Position numbers and translations under genes: made by a program
In this document: positions 15,558-23,853 of the stretch, one piece after another
Layout: each line of letters opens with the position of its first letter
Position numbering within the stretch: position 1 is the first letter of the stretch
DNA from: Caryophanales bacterium UBA2450
Lineage (GTDB): Bacteria; Bacillota_I; Bacilli_A; RFN20; CAG-826
DNA length: 35,053 bases
NCBI GenBank assembly: GCA_002342545.1
Contig: DDQE01000016.1
Coordinates: 1-35,053, forward strand
Direction: 5' to 3'
Notes under the pieces: model-generated
The model's database searches: none
What the model was told of the DNA's origin: nothing
The model's input: the letters and a program-made list of their open reading frames with translations, nothing else

Positions 15558-16227
15558 CTACAACAGTTTTTTTGAACTCATTGAAATAGAAGAAAATGAG
15601 ATTGGACACGCTAAGGAATACGTTGAACTGAGAGGCTTGGAAGAACATATATTGATGGCTAAATATCTTGCTTCTTTTATCGTTGAAAGAAAGCCAACGT
15701 ATAAAGAAGTCGCTACGGCTTTTAGATATGATAAAAGGATTAGGAGAATTGTATACAAGTACATTGGATTATTAGAAGAGCGCTTTAGAGCGTGTATTTG
15801 TAATAATTTTACTTCTCCATTGCAATTAGGTTTAGCCATTGAAAAAAGCTTATATGAGTATGTATACTCAAGTTTATTTAGTACGATAGTAAATACTGTT
15901 TGGTCATTAGATAATTCCTATAAAAATATTCTTTTTAAAACAAAAATTGTTCTCAGAAAGAATTTGAAAGCTTTGGTTGAGTTGAGGAATGCAATAAGCC
16001 ACAACCGAACAATTGTCAATTATAGAGATTTTGAGTCTGTAACTTTGTCTAATGGCGAAATAGGCCACTCCTTACTTTTGAACATTAAAAATATGTTAGA
16101 GATTCTTCCAGATAATATAGCTGAATCATGTAAAAATGAAATTAATTGTGCCGCTAGACCAGGCACAAGAAAGCTAGGCAATCAAGTGGAATGGTCGCTT
16201 TTACCATCTTTGGTTTTAAAGATATAG
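15550..16227 (+). CDS. Abi-like (Abi_2/AbiD-F type) HEPN protein
   Basis: This 225-residue helical protein resembles Abi_2-type abortive infection proteins. FRYDKRIRRIVYKYIGLLEE (59-78) is the conserved first half, and ELRNAISHNRTIVN (144-157) holds the HEPN RNase motif R146-N-x3-H151. HEPN domains with R-x4-6-H dimerise to form an RNA-cutting site. The start at 15550 overlaps the nucleotidyltransferase stop by eight bases; an ATG 11 codons earlier is less likely. It is the last gene of the operon and no clear terminator follows. It is likely the toxic effector, held in check by the nucleotidyltransferase and perhaps triggered through the KAP/membrane pair. Family fit is good; the linkage model is inference. 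Confidence 0.8.
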   Translation: MIDYNSFFELIEIEENEIGHAKEYVELRGLEEHILMAKYLASFIVERKPTYKEVATAFRYDKRIRRIVYKYIGLLEERFRACICNNFTSPLQLGLAIEKSLYEYVYSSLFSTIVNTVWSLDNSYKNILFKTKIVLRKNLKALVELRNAISHNRTIVNYRDFESVTLSNGEIGHSLLLNIKNMLEILPDNIAESCKNEINCAARPGTRKLGNQVEWSLLPSLVLKI

Positions 16228-16259
16228 ATACCTAACTCCGTTCATATAGTTAATCTTGA

Positions 16260-16367
16260 AATTAATATATAAAAGAAATGAAAGTAGTAGAAAGAAATAA
16301 TTTAAATTATCTAGATGAATATTCGCTTCTTTAGCGGCACCACCTAATGGTTTTATTATTATAGATT
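16260..16367 (+). repeat. diverged repeat, copy 1 (partial)
   Basis: The segment around TAGATGAATATTCGCTTC and the following TAATGGTTTTATTATTATAG aligns with copies at 16637-16805 and 16915-17140. The reading frame is broken after ten codons. Confidence 0.5.
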
Positions 16368-16595
16368 AATAGTGATATATGGTTCTATACAAGAGCCACC
16401 CCAACCAACAAAGTCATTGTTAATCGTGCCGTTCATATTACATCTAGATACTGATGTACCATTATCTTCTTCTGTCTCTATTGGAAATTTAGTCCAATAG
16501 TAGCCACTAAATAAGTTGTTTTCATTAACTGAATAATTAGCGCCTGGCATTCTAATATAGTCTGTTATTTTTATGAGCCTATTAGTGAAATATAA
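16359..16595 (-). pseudogene. C-terminal remnant of a DUF6273-like protein
   Basis: The minus-strand frame reads LIKITDYIRMPGANYS, then FSGYYWTKFP, GTINNDFVGWGGSC and EPYITINL before the stop. The order (S/T)DY..., YYW(T)..., a G-x-I-N turn and a final R/E-P-x-I-x-I-N-L matches the end of DUF6273-type domains, which occur in surface or lipoprotein-like proteins. An in-frame stop closes it at the 5' side, so only about 78 residues remain of a once larger gene. An ATG exists inside (16550) but there is no ribosome binding site. Confidence 0.55.
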
Positions 16596-16636
16596 TTAGA
16601 TAAGTAAACAACTTTCAATATATATCTCAATAGATT

Positions 16637-16805
16637 TTAGAATATATAGATACAGAAGTAGAAGACCTCATAAAGATTTAAAGTATCTCTGTAGATATTC
16701 TTATCTTTAGTTATTATCTTTAATAGATTTATAATCGTATATTATTCTTATTTTTATAAATACACTAAGAAAGATTTAATAACTGGATTACTAATATATA
16801 TGTAG
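16637..16805 (+). repeat. diverged repeat, copy 2
   Basis: It shares with copy 3 the ordered blocks CTTTAG, TTTATAAT, TTCTTATTTTT, AACTGGATTAC and TTAATAAT, with many substitutions and short gaps. No reading frame survives. Confidence 0.55.
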
Positions 16806-16914
16806 GAATAGTTAATAATATTGTTTAAAAAACAGAAGAAATTTTTTTGTTGCTTAACTTTTAAGACATTCTTTAACTTTTACCAATTCCATATTCCATA
16901 GTAAAAATAAATAA

Positions 16915-17140
16915 TCTACTATATGTAGATATGGAAGCAACAATAAAGAACTAGATTTAGAGTTCCTAGATGGATATTTTTGTCTTTAGCAATCATTTTA
17001 ATGGTTTTATAATTGCGCATTCTTATTTTTCTAAAGATACCGCTAATAAATTAAACAACTGGATTACAAATCTATTTTCAGGATTTATTAGTAATAATGC
17101 TGAAAAAGAAGTAGAAGTTATCCCTATAACTGAAATATAA
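16915..17140 (+). repeat. diverged repeat, copy 3, with a 56-codon open frame
   Basis: This is the best preserved copy. ATG 16970 to TAA 17140 is open for 56 codons (starting MDIFVFSNHF, with NNWITNLFSG in the middle and EVIPITEI at the end), but TAG directly precedes the ATG and there is no ribosome binding site. It may be the degenerate end of a duplicated gene rather than a working small gene. Confidence 0.5.
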
Positions 17141-17235
17141 TCATCATCTTAAATTAATAAATATAAGCAAGTGCGAAATAAATGACGTGCTTATTTGATA
17201 ATTATGCTAATTTAATTTAATATATTTATGCTTAT

Positions 17236-17304
17236 ATGGATATTATAGTTAGTATTACAACCCCTGCATATAATTGCAAAGAACCATTGAGGTACTTTTT
17301 ATGA
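17236..17304 (+). pseudogene. N-terminal stub of a family 2 glycosyltransferase
   Basis: The frame reads MDIIVSITTPAYNCKE, the typical opening strand of a GT2 glycosyltransferase (SxxxPxYN), then changes to PLRYFL and stops at TGA 17302-17304. Only 22 codons remain. The next gene's ribosome binding site (TTGAGGT) and ATG lie inside its last bases, so a recombination or deletion joined the front of a GT2 gene to the upstream edge of the GT4 gene. Confidence 0.65.
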
Positions 17305-18380
17305 AAGTTTTAGAAGTAATTAGTAATTTGTATCCAACAGGAGGAGGAGAAACATTCGCGGTTAATTTATCACGTGAATTATCTTCAATGTGTGAACTTA
17401 AAGTGGTTATTTTATATAGCAAATACAAGCAATATTTTGTTGATCGATTAAAAGAAAAAGGTATCGAGCCTATCGTGCTTAATAAGCAAAAACATTTTGA
17501 TTTAAAAAACGCAAAAGACTTAAGAAAGATTATTAACGAATTTAAACCAGATGTTATTCACACCGAGAATAACGCATTAATTCCAACTTATTTAGCACTA
17601 AGAAAAACTAAATATAAGAAAACGATTAATGTGTTCCACACAATGCATTTGAAGCCAGATGCTGAGTGTTCAAAAAAAATCCTTAGTATGCTTTTTAAGC
17701 ATATACTAAGAAAAGATAACTACATTGCAGTTGCTATTTCAAAACGATTGTCCGTTGATTCGGCATCATATTACAAAATCAAAAATGTCCCATTTATAAA
17801 TAATGGAGTTAATTTGGATCCTTTTAACAACGATTTGCTTTTGTCAAAGCGCAAATACGATATTGTTGTCGTTGGTAGATTTTCAAAAGAAAAAAATCAC
17901 AAATTTTTAATACCAGCTTTTGCAGAACTTAAAAAAATAGTCCCATCTTTAAAAGTTGCTCTTGTTGGTGGTGGAGAATTATTTGATGAAATTAAAGAAT
18001 TAGCTAAGCAACATAACGTTTTAGACTTTGTTGATTTTAAAGGGATTATGAATAGTCCTGCTGAAGTAGTTAATGATTCCAAAATCATTTTACTTGGATC
18101 TTTATTTGAAGCCAATCCGTTATCTCTACTTGAAGGGATGTCTTCTGGATGTATTGTTGTTTCCACTAATGTTGGTGGAGTATCAGATATTATCAAAGAA
18201 GGAGAAAATGGATTCTTATTTGAAGTTAATGATCAAAGCAAATTTTTATCAATTGTCTCAACCGTTTTAAACAATATTAATAGTTATCAAAATATGTCCA
18301 AACATAACGCTGTATACTCAAAGAACTTCTCAATGAATAAGTGCGCAAAAGACTACATTGAACTTTTTAATAAATATTAA
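17301..18380 (+). CDS. GT4 family glycosyltransferase
   Basis: This retaining GT-B glycosyltransferase of 359 residues adds a sugar to the growing surface polysaccharide at the inner face of the membrane. The N-terminal half has the acceptor-side loop LYPTGGGETFAVNL. The C-terminal half has IVVVGRFSKEKNH, LVGGGELFDEI and EANPLSLLEG, an intact E-x7-E donor-phosphate motif, then VSTNVGG. ATG 17301 is chosen because GAGGT lies eight bases before it; a TTG nine codons earlier belongs to the glycosyltransferase stub. It is the first gene of a long polysaccharide operon, 55 bases ahead of the next gene. Donor and acceptor cannot be deduced. Confidence 0.9.
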   Translation: MKVLEVISNLYPTGGGETFAVNLSRELSSMCELKVVILYSKYKQYFVDRLKEKGIEPIVLNKQKHFDLKNAKDLRKIINEFKPDVIHTENNALIPTYLALRKTKYKKTINVFHTMHLKPDAECSKKILSMLFKHILRKDNYIAVAISKRLSVDSASYYKIKNVPFINNGVNLDPFNNDLLLSKRKYDIVVVGRFSKEKNHKFLIPAFAELKKIVPSLKVALVGGGELFDEIKELAKQHNVLDFVDFKGIMNSPAEVVNDSKIILLGSLFEANPLSLLEGMSSGCIVVSTNVGGVSDIIKEGENGFLFEVNDQSKFLSIVSTVLNNINSYQNMSKHNAVYSKNFSMNKCAKDYIELFNKY

Positions 18381-18435
18381 TAAACATAACGTTTTGTTGA
18401 TTTATCCTTGTGTACGCGTGTAGAATAAAATAATT

Positions 18436-19767
18436 ATGAAACGTATCAAGGATTTTTATGCTAAACATAAAACAGGTTCATTGATGGGCCTAGTGCTTTT
18501 GTTCTCTTGTTTAGGAATCTTGTTTTCTTATTTATACGGCATTTCTAATTCCGACGTTAATAGATACGCAAACTTAATGGTTCTTGATTATGAAGCCAAA
18601 CAACAAAACATCAATTTTGTTCATGGCTATTTAGAATTGGATTCATCCTTGGATGGAAAGGAACAATATAACAAGAATATCAATTTGCAATATAAAACAA
18701 TTTTTAAGCAGAGACTTTATAATTCTTATTTATTATCAGGCTCGTCAGCAGAAATCATCCAATATGATTCCACAATCTATAGATATTCTGCCAAAACCCC
18801 AATTTCTTCTTTGGGAGAATATCAATTAGCAAGAGTGAGAAACTACTGGGATTATAAATATATGGAATCAATCGGACTCCCACTTTTTTATATAAATGAA
18901 AACGCATCCAAAAATAATATCGGATCAAAAAAGCAAGGTATTAATTATGGCTGCTACATTTCGTCTACGCAAGCATTCAACATCGCTGTTGAACTGGGAT
19001 TATTAGAGAAGCAAGAGTCCGACATTACGGTTATAAGAGAAGCATTTAATAAAATTATTGCGCCAGATAACGACTATTATTTGCATTTAAAAAAATCCGA
19101 CCGTGAACCGACTTTTACAATTAACAATATTTATATAAACTCTGAAAGATTTGTTTCTTTATTAAGCAATGAACAACTCGCTGATTTGCATAGGACATAC
19201 GGAGACTACTATAAGTCTTTTGCATTTTGGAACAAAAATACAATATTTACTAATTGTGATGGAAACAATGTTTTTTCTAGCGGTTCCTTATTGTGTTTTG
19301 ATATCAGAGGAAGTTATAACAATATCTATTTGTTTATGAACGAAGTAATTGGCAAAAACTATGTTAATGAAGGTTCCACTGTTCATTTTCAGTCACAAAA
19401 TAAATCTTTGGATTCATTATCAAAAAATATTAATGATGCATATGCAAACACCAAAAAAGGTAATTTGGTGTTTTTGCTTGTCTCAATTTTGTTTTTTGAG
19501 TTATTGATGTATTTCCAAATAACATTGATATCTACTAAAAGTCCAACTAGGAAAAATTATTTTTTAAAAGCGTTTTTGCCTTCAATTCCATTTGCTTTAT
19601 TGTGGCTAATAATATCAGTGATGCTGATGAGTTCCTCAACATTTGCGTTCTCATACGCCGTATTTAATTATATTGGTAATGGTGTATCGCTTGTATTTTT
19701 GACTGTTGTTATCCTTTCTGGTGTTTTATGGAAGAAATTTGGAGAAGATGATGAAAAGATTATTTAA
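18436..19767 (+). CDS. membrane protein with large extracytoplasmic domain, polysaccharide locus
   Basis: I do not recognise this 443-residue protein. It has a cytoplasmic basic start, one transmembrane helix (about 15-34), a roughly 300-residue extracytoplasmic domain, and three C-terminal helices (about 343-363, 380-400, 414-432). This one-plus-three topology resembles FtsX/MacB-like permeases, but I see no sequence match to them and no ABC ATPase nearby. The end overlaps the polymerase gene by 17 bases, so they are coupled. A helper of polymerisation, chain-length control or attachment is plausible. Chain-length regulators of the Wzz type have a two-helix layout, so it is not a typical one. 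Confidence 0.65.
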   Translation: MKRIKDFYAKHKTGSLMGLVLLFSCLGILFSYLYGISNSDVNRYANLMVLDYEAKQQNINFVHGYLELDSSLDGKEQYNKNINLQYKTIFKQRLYNSYLLSGSSAEIIQYDSTIYRYSAKTPISSLGEYQLARVRNYWDYKYMESIGLPLFYINENASKNNIGSKKQGINYGCYISSTQAFNIAVELGLLEKQESDITVIREAFNKIIAPDNDYYLHLKKSDREPTFTINNIYINSERFVSLLSNEQLADLHRTYGDYYKSFAFWNKNTIFTNCDGNNVFSSGSLLCFDIRGSYNNIYLFMNEVIGKNYVNEGSTVHFQSQNKSLDSLSKNINDAYANTKKGNLVFLLVSILFFELLMYFQITLISTKSPTRKNYFLKAFLPSIPFALLWLIISVMLMSSSTFAFSYAVFNYIGNGVSLVFLTVVILSGVLWKKFGEDDEKII

Positions 19768-21994
19768 GATCTATTTTTCTAATCTTGAAACATCGATAAA
19801 GTCGGTAATTTTTTTAGTTATCCCTTTCGCCACTTTCTTTTCGGTGTTGTCCGATAGGACACCTTATAACTATATAAACATCATGGTTTATGGCATTCTC
19901 TCATTACTCATTATTTTTTATGTTGCTAGATATAAAACTTTTAAATTTGATATTTTTTCTGTTTTGATTTTAACTTTTAACTTAATTATTCTTATATCTC
20001 AGATTTTGAACAAAAGAGTTTCTGAATATCCTAGAACCATTATTTTGCTTTCCTTGTTCTCAATAGTTGTTTATCAATTCTTTGTGAATATAGAGAATAA
20101 AAACACTGTGTTTAAAGCAATTTTGGTCGGCGGTGTTATTTTTGCGTTGTACTTTATTTACACATATAGGAACGAAATAATTCACTTTGATTTTTCTGAT
20201 AGAATTGGCAGAAAATTTTCAGACCAAAATGATCTATCTAAATATTTATCAATCTTTGCGTTGCTTTCTTTGATTTCGATCATTTATGCAAAAAAATGGA
20301 TGAAAGTTTTATATTCGCTTTCCGCAGTCGTATTTGTTGGCATAATTTTATTGACTGGATCTATTTCTAATATTTTGTGTTTCATTATCTGCGGTCTAAT
20401 CATTTTGATTGTAAATACAAAAAGGCAAAATAGATGGATTACAATTTTAATAATTGTCTCTATTGTGCTATTGCTAGTTGTTATCATTCAGCTCCCCGGT
20501 ATGGAGTATTTCAAAAAAAGAATCGAGGAGATTTTTAGTGCACTAGCAAAAACTGATGGAAAAAAAGATGGCTCTGCTGTCGATAGATCGGCTTTATTTT
20601 CAGAAGGATTACGACTTTTTATAACTAGACCATTGTTTGGATTTGGATATGACCAAGTTCAGTATTATACACATGGAATAGGTATGTTCTCTCACAATAA
20701 TTTTACTGAACTTGGAGCGTCTTTTGGCGTTGTTGGTTTATTAGCTTATGAGACGTTATTGTTGATGCCTCTTATTAAAATGATCAAGCATAGGAAAATG
20801 AACCAAAATCTATTAATGCTTACTATTTATTTATTTATATTCCAAATTTTCTTGGTTATTTTTAGAAAAAAAATTGAATTTATATTAATGCCGCTATTTT
20901 TCTCTATTTCGTGTTTTGGTTATTATTCATATTATGAAGTTGGAATTAAAGATAGAAAACTATTTGCTAGATATGTTAAATCAACAAAAGAATTTGATGA
21001 AAAAGTATTGGAAGAAGATAGAAAGATTAGAGTTTTAAATTTATATAGTGTCGATGATTTTTCAAGCTTTTATTCGAAGGGGTTAGAATCTTTACTTTCT
21101 GAAAAAGTTGAAATTAGAAGCATTGGTGTTAAATATGGCACATCTAATTACGATGACAGCTCTGATAATTTGCTTGTTGTAAATAAAAAACTTTTTAAAT
21201 ATCGTAAGCTCTCATTTGAAATTGATAAATTCAAACCTGACATTGTTTATGTGGATAGCAAATTATTAAATTTTGGTTTTGCGTCATGCATCGGATTTGC
21301 AAAAAAGGTTGTTTGTTATCTTAGAAACAATTTTGATTACAAGGAACTTTATAAACGCAAGAGAATTCAATACGTTGCATTTAATATGGAAGCAAAAAAA
21401 CGTTTTGAAACATTCACTAAGAAGAATAAATATAATGTTTCATTGATTGCAAACGAGGCTCATAACAAAGGCGAATCATCCCAAAAATATGCTTCGTGTT
21501 TTATGGGCGGAAGACATTTATATAGTCGTTATAAAGACGCAGTTGCTATTTATAAAAAGGCGCACGAAGCTAATACAAATTTAAGATTCTCAATGTATTG
21601 TGATTCTTATGCCTATTCTCGCCTAGATGAATATTTCAAAAATAATAAAATCGATTTTATCGATCTATTTAATGAGCAATATGATGCTTTAAATATTGTC
21701 AAAGAATCTGATAGCGTGCTTCTTCTTTCTGATAGCAAAATTGATTGTGCGTTTATTGAATTCCTAAAAGAATACAAGAAAACTATCGTTTATTATTCAT
21801 GCAAAGAAAAAGAAACTGTATTTGGTAATGATAAAACAATTTTAAAAAAGAACGATATCAAAGGGGTTATAGATTCTATTGTTGAGATTTCAAACATTGA
21901 CCGCAATAAGAAAAAGGAAAGAGAAACAAACAAGAAAGAATTATACGATAAATTCAAACAGTATCAATATATGTGTTTATTTATGATAAAATAA
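19751..21994 (+). CDS. O-antigen ligase/polymerase (Wzy-like) fused to a glycosyltransferase-like domain
   Basis: This two-part protein has about 747 residues. The first part (to about 410) is a multi-helix membrane protein of the Wzy/WaaL family: hydrophobic helices, an extracytoplasmic loop with RSALFSEGLRLF and FGFGYDQV, then SHNNFTELGASFGVVGLLAYE, the hallmark of the family. The second part (about 430-740) looks like a GT-B glycosyltransferase: IRVLNLYSVDDFSSFYSKGL, KPDIVYVDS, then a Rossmann-like half. Its donor region (LLLSDSKIDCAFIEFL) lacks a proper E-x7-E, so it may be inactive or only bind sugar. ATG 19751 lies six bases after GGAG; ATG 19748 is an alternative. It likely polymerises the repeat unit outside the membrane, with the fused domain on the inner face. 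Confidence 0.8.
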   Translation: MKRLFKIYFSNLETSIKSVIFLVIPFATFFSVLSDRTPYNYINIMVYGILSLLIIFYVARYKTFKFDIFSVLILTFNLIILISQILNKRVSEYPRTIILLSLFSIVVYQFFVNIENKNTVFKAILVGGVIFALYFIYTYRNEIIHFDFSDRIGRKFSDQNDLSKYLSIFALLSLISIIYAKKWMKVLYSLSAVVFVGIILLTGSISNILCFIICGLIILIVNTKRQNRWITILIIVSIVLLLVVIIQLPGMEYFKKRIEEIFSALAKTDGKKDGSAVDRSALFSEGLRLFITRPLFGFGYDQVQYYTHGIGMFSHNNFTELGASFGVVGLLAYETLLLMPLIKMIKHRKMNQNLLMLTIYLFIFQIFLVIFRKKIEFILMPLFFSISCFGYYSYYEVGIKDRKLFARYVKSTKEFDEKVLEEDRKIRVLNLYSVDDFSSFYSKGLESLLSEKVEIRSIGVKYGTSNYDDSSDNLLVVNKKLFKYRKLSFEIDKFKPDIVYVDSKLLNFGFASCIGFAKKVVCYLRNNFDYKELYKRKRIQYVAFNMEAKKRFETFTKKNKYNVSLIANEAHNKGESSQKYASCFMGGRHLYSRYKDAVAIYKKAHEANTNLRFSMYCDSYAYSRLDEYFKNNKIDFIDLFNEQYDALNIVKESDSVLLLSDSKIDCAFIEFLKEYKKTIVYYSCKEKETVFGNDKTILKKNDIKGVIDSIVEISNIDRNKKKERETNKKELYDKFKQYQYMCLFMIK

Positions 21995-22012
21995 ATAAGA
22001 TTGGAGAAACAT

Positions 22013-22798
22013 ATGAAAGTAGTAATTTTAGCAGGTGGATACGGAACTCGTATATCGGAAGAAAGTCAATTTAAACCAAAACCAATGATTGAAATAGGCG
22101 AAATGCCTATTTTGTGGCATATTATGAAATCTTATTCTGCACATGGATTTAACGAATTTGTTATTTGTGCTGGATATAAACAAGACTACATTAAAAAATG
22201 GTTTAGAGATTATTCTCTTATCACCAGTGATGTTACTTTCGATTTCTCCAAAGCAGATCGTAAGGATAGAATTATTATTCATGAAAAGCATACTGAACCA
22301 TGGAAAGTTACAGTGGTGGATACTGGTTTAGGAACTCAAACCGGTGGACGAGTTAAGCGCATCAAAGATTATGTCGGCAATGAACCATTTATGCTTACAT
22401 ATGGTGACGCAGTCGGAGATATCAACATTAAAGAACTTTTAGAATTCCATAAAAAACACGGAAAGATCGGAACGGTCTCTGTTTATAACTTTGGACAAAA
22501 CAAGGGTGTTTTAGAAATTAAAAACGATAAAGTTGAAGCATTTAGAGAAAAATCTGATTTAGATGGCGATTTAATTAATATTGGCTTTATGGTCTTTAAT
22601 CCAGAATTCTTTGATTTAATTGACGGTGATTCCACAGTTCTTGAAAGAGAACCGATGGAAAGACTTATTAAACAAAACCAATTAATGGCATATACACATA
22701 AAGGGTTCTGGCAATGTATGGATACATTAAGAGAAAAAGAAAAGCTAGAAAAACTATGGAATGGTGGTAATGCTCCGTGGAAAGTTTGGAAAGAGTAA
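22013..22798 (+). CDS. rfbF: glucose-1-phosphate cytidylyltransferase
   Basis: This enzyme makes CDP-glucose from CTP and glucose-1-phosphate, the first step of CDP-deoxysugar synthesis. It has 261 residues, the usual length. MKVVILAGGYGTRISEES (1-18) is the nucleotide loop and KPKPMIEIGEMPILWHIM the sugar-phosphate region. TYGDAVGDINI has the metal-binding aspartates, and the end FWQCMDTLREKEKLEKLW is characteristic. ATG 22013 follows TTGGAG by six bases, which excludes a TTG four codons upstream. Its stop overlaps the rfbG start (TAATG), and rfbG catalyses the next step. Confidence 0.93.
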   Translation: MKVVILAGGYGTRISEESQFKPKPMIEIGEMPILWHIMKSYSAHGFNEFVICAGYKQDYIKKWFRDYSLITSDVTFDFSKADRKDRIIIHEKHTEPWKVTVVDTGLGTQTGGRVKRIKDYVGNEPFMLTYGDAVGDINIKELLEFHKKHGKIGTVSVYNFGQNKGVLEIKNDKVEAFREKSDLDGDLINIGFMVFNPEFFDLIDGDSTVLEREPMERLIKQNQLMAYTHKGFWQCMDTLREKEKLEKLWNGGNAPWKVWKE

Positions 22799-23853
22799 TG
22801 ATGGATTTATCATTTTATAAAGGAAAGACGGTTTTAGTTACCGGACATACGGGTTTTAAAGGGTCTTGGTTATGTAAGATTCTTTTGATGCATGGCGCTA
22901 AAGTTGTTGGCTATGCTTTAGAACCAGAAACAAAACCTAATCTATTTTCTCAACTTAGTTTAGAAAAAGAAATGGTGTCTATAATTGGTGATATTAGAGA
23001 CTTAGAAAAATTAAACAAAGTGTTTGATAAATATCAACCAGAGATAGTGCTTCATTTAGCAGCTCAACCGATAGTGAGAACATCTTATCAAAAGCCAGTA
23101 TATACATATGATGTTAATGTAATGGGCACAGTTAATGTTTGTGAATGTGTCAGAACTCATAAATGTGTTAAATCATTTTTGAATGTCACCACAGATAAAG
23201 TCTATGAAAATGATGATATCCCTAATCACCCATTTAAAGAAGATGAGAAATTAGATGGATATGATCCCTATAGCAACTCTAAGAGTTGTAGCGAAATAGT
23301 AACTCACTCATATTATAAAAGTTTCTTAAAAGAATTAGGCATTGCTGTTAGCACCGCTAGAGCGGGTAATGTTATTGGTGGTGGCGATTTTTCTAAAGAT
23401 AGAATCATTCCTGATGCTGCTAGAGCGTTAGCAAGCTCAACAGAACTAGTCATTAGGAATCCAAATTCTACTAGACCATATCAACATGTTTTAGAACCCC
23501 TTTTATGCTATTTAATAATTGCCAAAGAACAATATTTCAATCATGAATTATGTGGTGCATATAATATTGGTCCAGACAGTTGTGATTTCTCGACAACCGA
23601 GAAACTAGTTAAGCTATTTGCTAAAAACTGTGGACCTGAATTTAAATACGTTATTAAAAGTGACAACGGCCCACATGAAGCTGCGTTTTTATCCTTAGAT
23701 AATAGCAAGATGAAAAAGACATTTAACTGGTCTCCAAGAACTCATATTGAAGACGCTGTTAGATTGTCTGCTGAATGGTATAAAGCCTGGGTCAATAATC
23801 AAGATTTAACCAAGTTAACAGAGGATCAAATTAAGGAGTTTTTAAGTGAATAG
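22798..23853 (+). CDS. rfbG: CDP-glucose 4,6-dehydratase
   Basis: This enzyme converts CDP-glucose to CDP-4-keto-6-deoxyglucose using bound NAD. It is about 351 residues and of the extended SDR type. VTGHTGFKGSW carries the NAD-binding glycine motif, LHLAAQPIVRTSY and NVTTDKVYEN provide the active-site T-D-K, and YDPYSNSKSCSE has the catalytic Y-x3-K. It starts at ATG 22798 (or 22801), after GGAAAGAG, overlapping the rfbF stop by one base. The product is the branch point for CDP-linked deoxysugars. No RfbH dehydratase is present in the window. Confidence 0.93.
   Translation: MMDLSFYKGKTVLVTGHTGFKGSWLCKILLMHGAKVVGYALEPETKPNLFSQLSLEKEMVSIIGDIRDLEKLNKVFDKYQPEIVLHLAAQPIVRTSYQKPVYTYDVNVMGTVNVCECVRTHKCVKSFLNVTTDKVYENDDIPNHPFKEDEKLDGYDPYSNSKSCSEIVTHSYYKSFLKELGIAVSTARAGNVIGGGDFSKDRIIPDAARALASSTELVIRNPNSTRPYQHVLEPLLCYLIIAKEQYFNHELCGAYNIGPDSCDFSTTEKLVKLFAKNCGPEFKYVIKSDNGPHEAAFLSLDNSKMKKTFNWSPRTHIEDAVRLSAEWYKAWVNNQDLTKLTEDQIKEFLSE

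Noticed and set aside
16359..16550. Intact 63-residue gene on the minus strand
   Set aside because: The matching sequence continues upstream of the ATG to an in-frame stop and looks like the end of a larger domain, so it was called a pseudogene.
16970..17140. Working 56-codon small gene
   Set aside because: There is no ribosome binding site, a stop directly precedes the ATG, and the segment belongs to a decayed repeat family.
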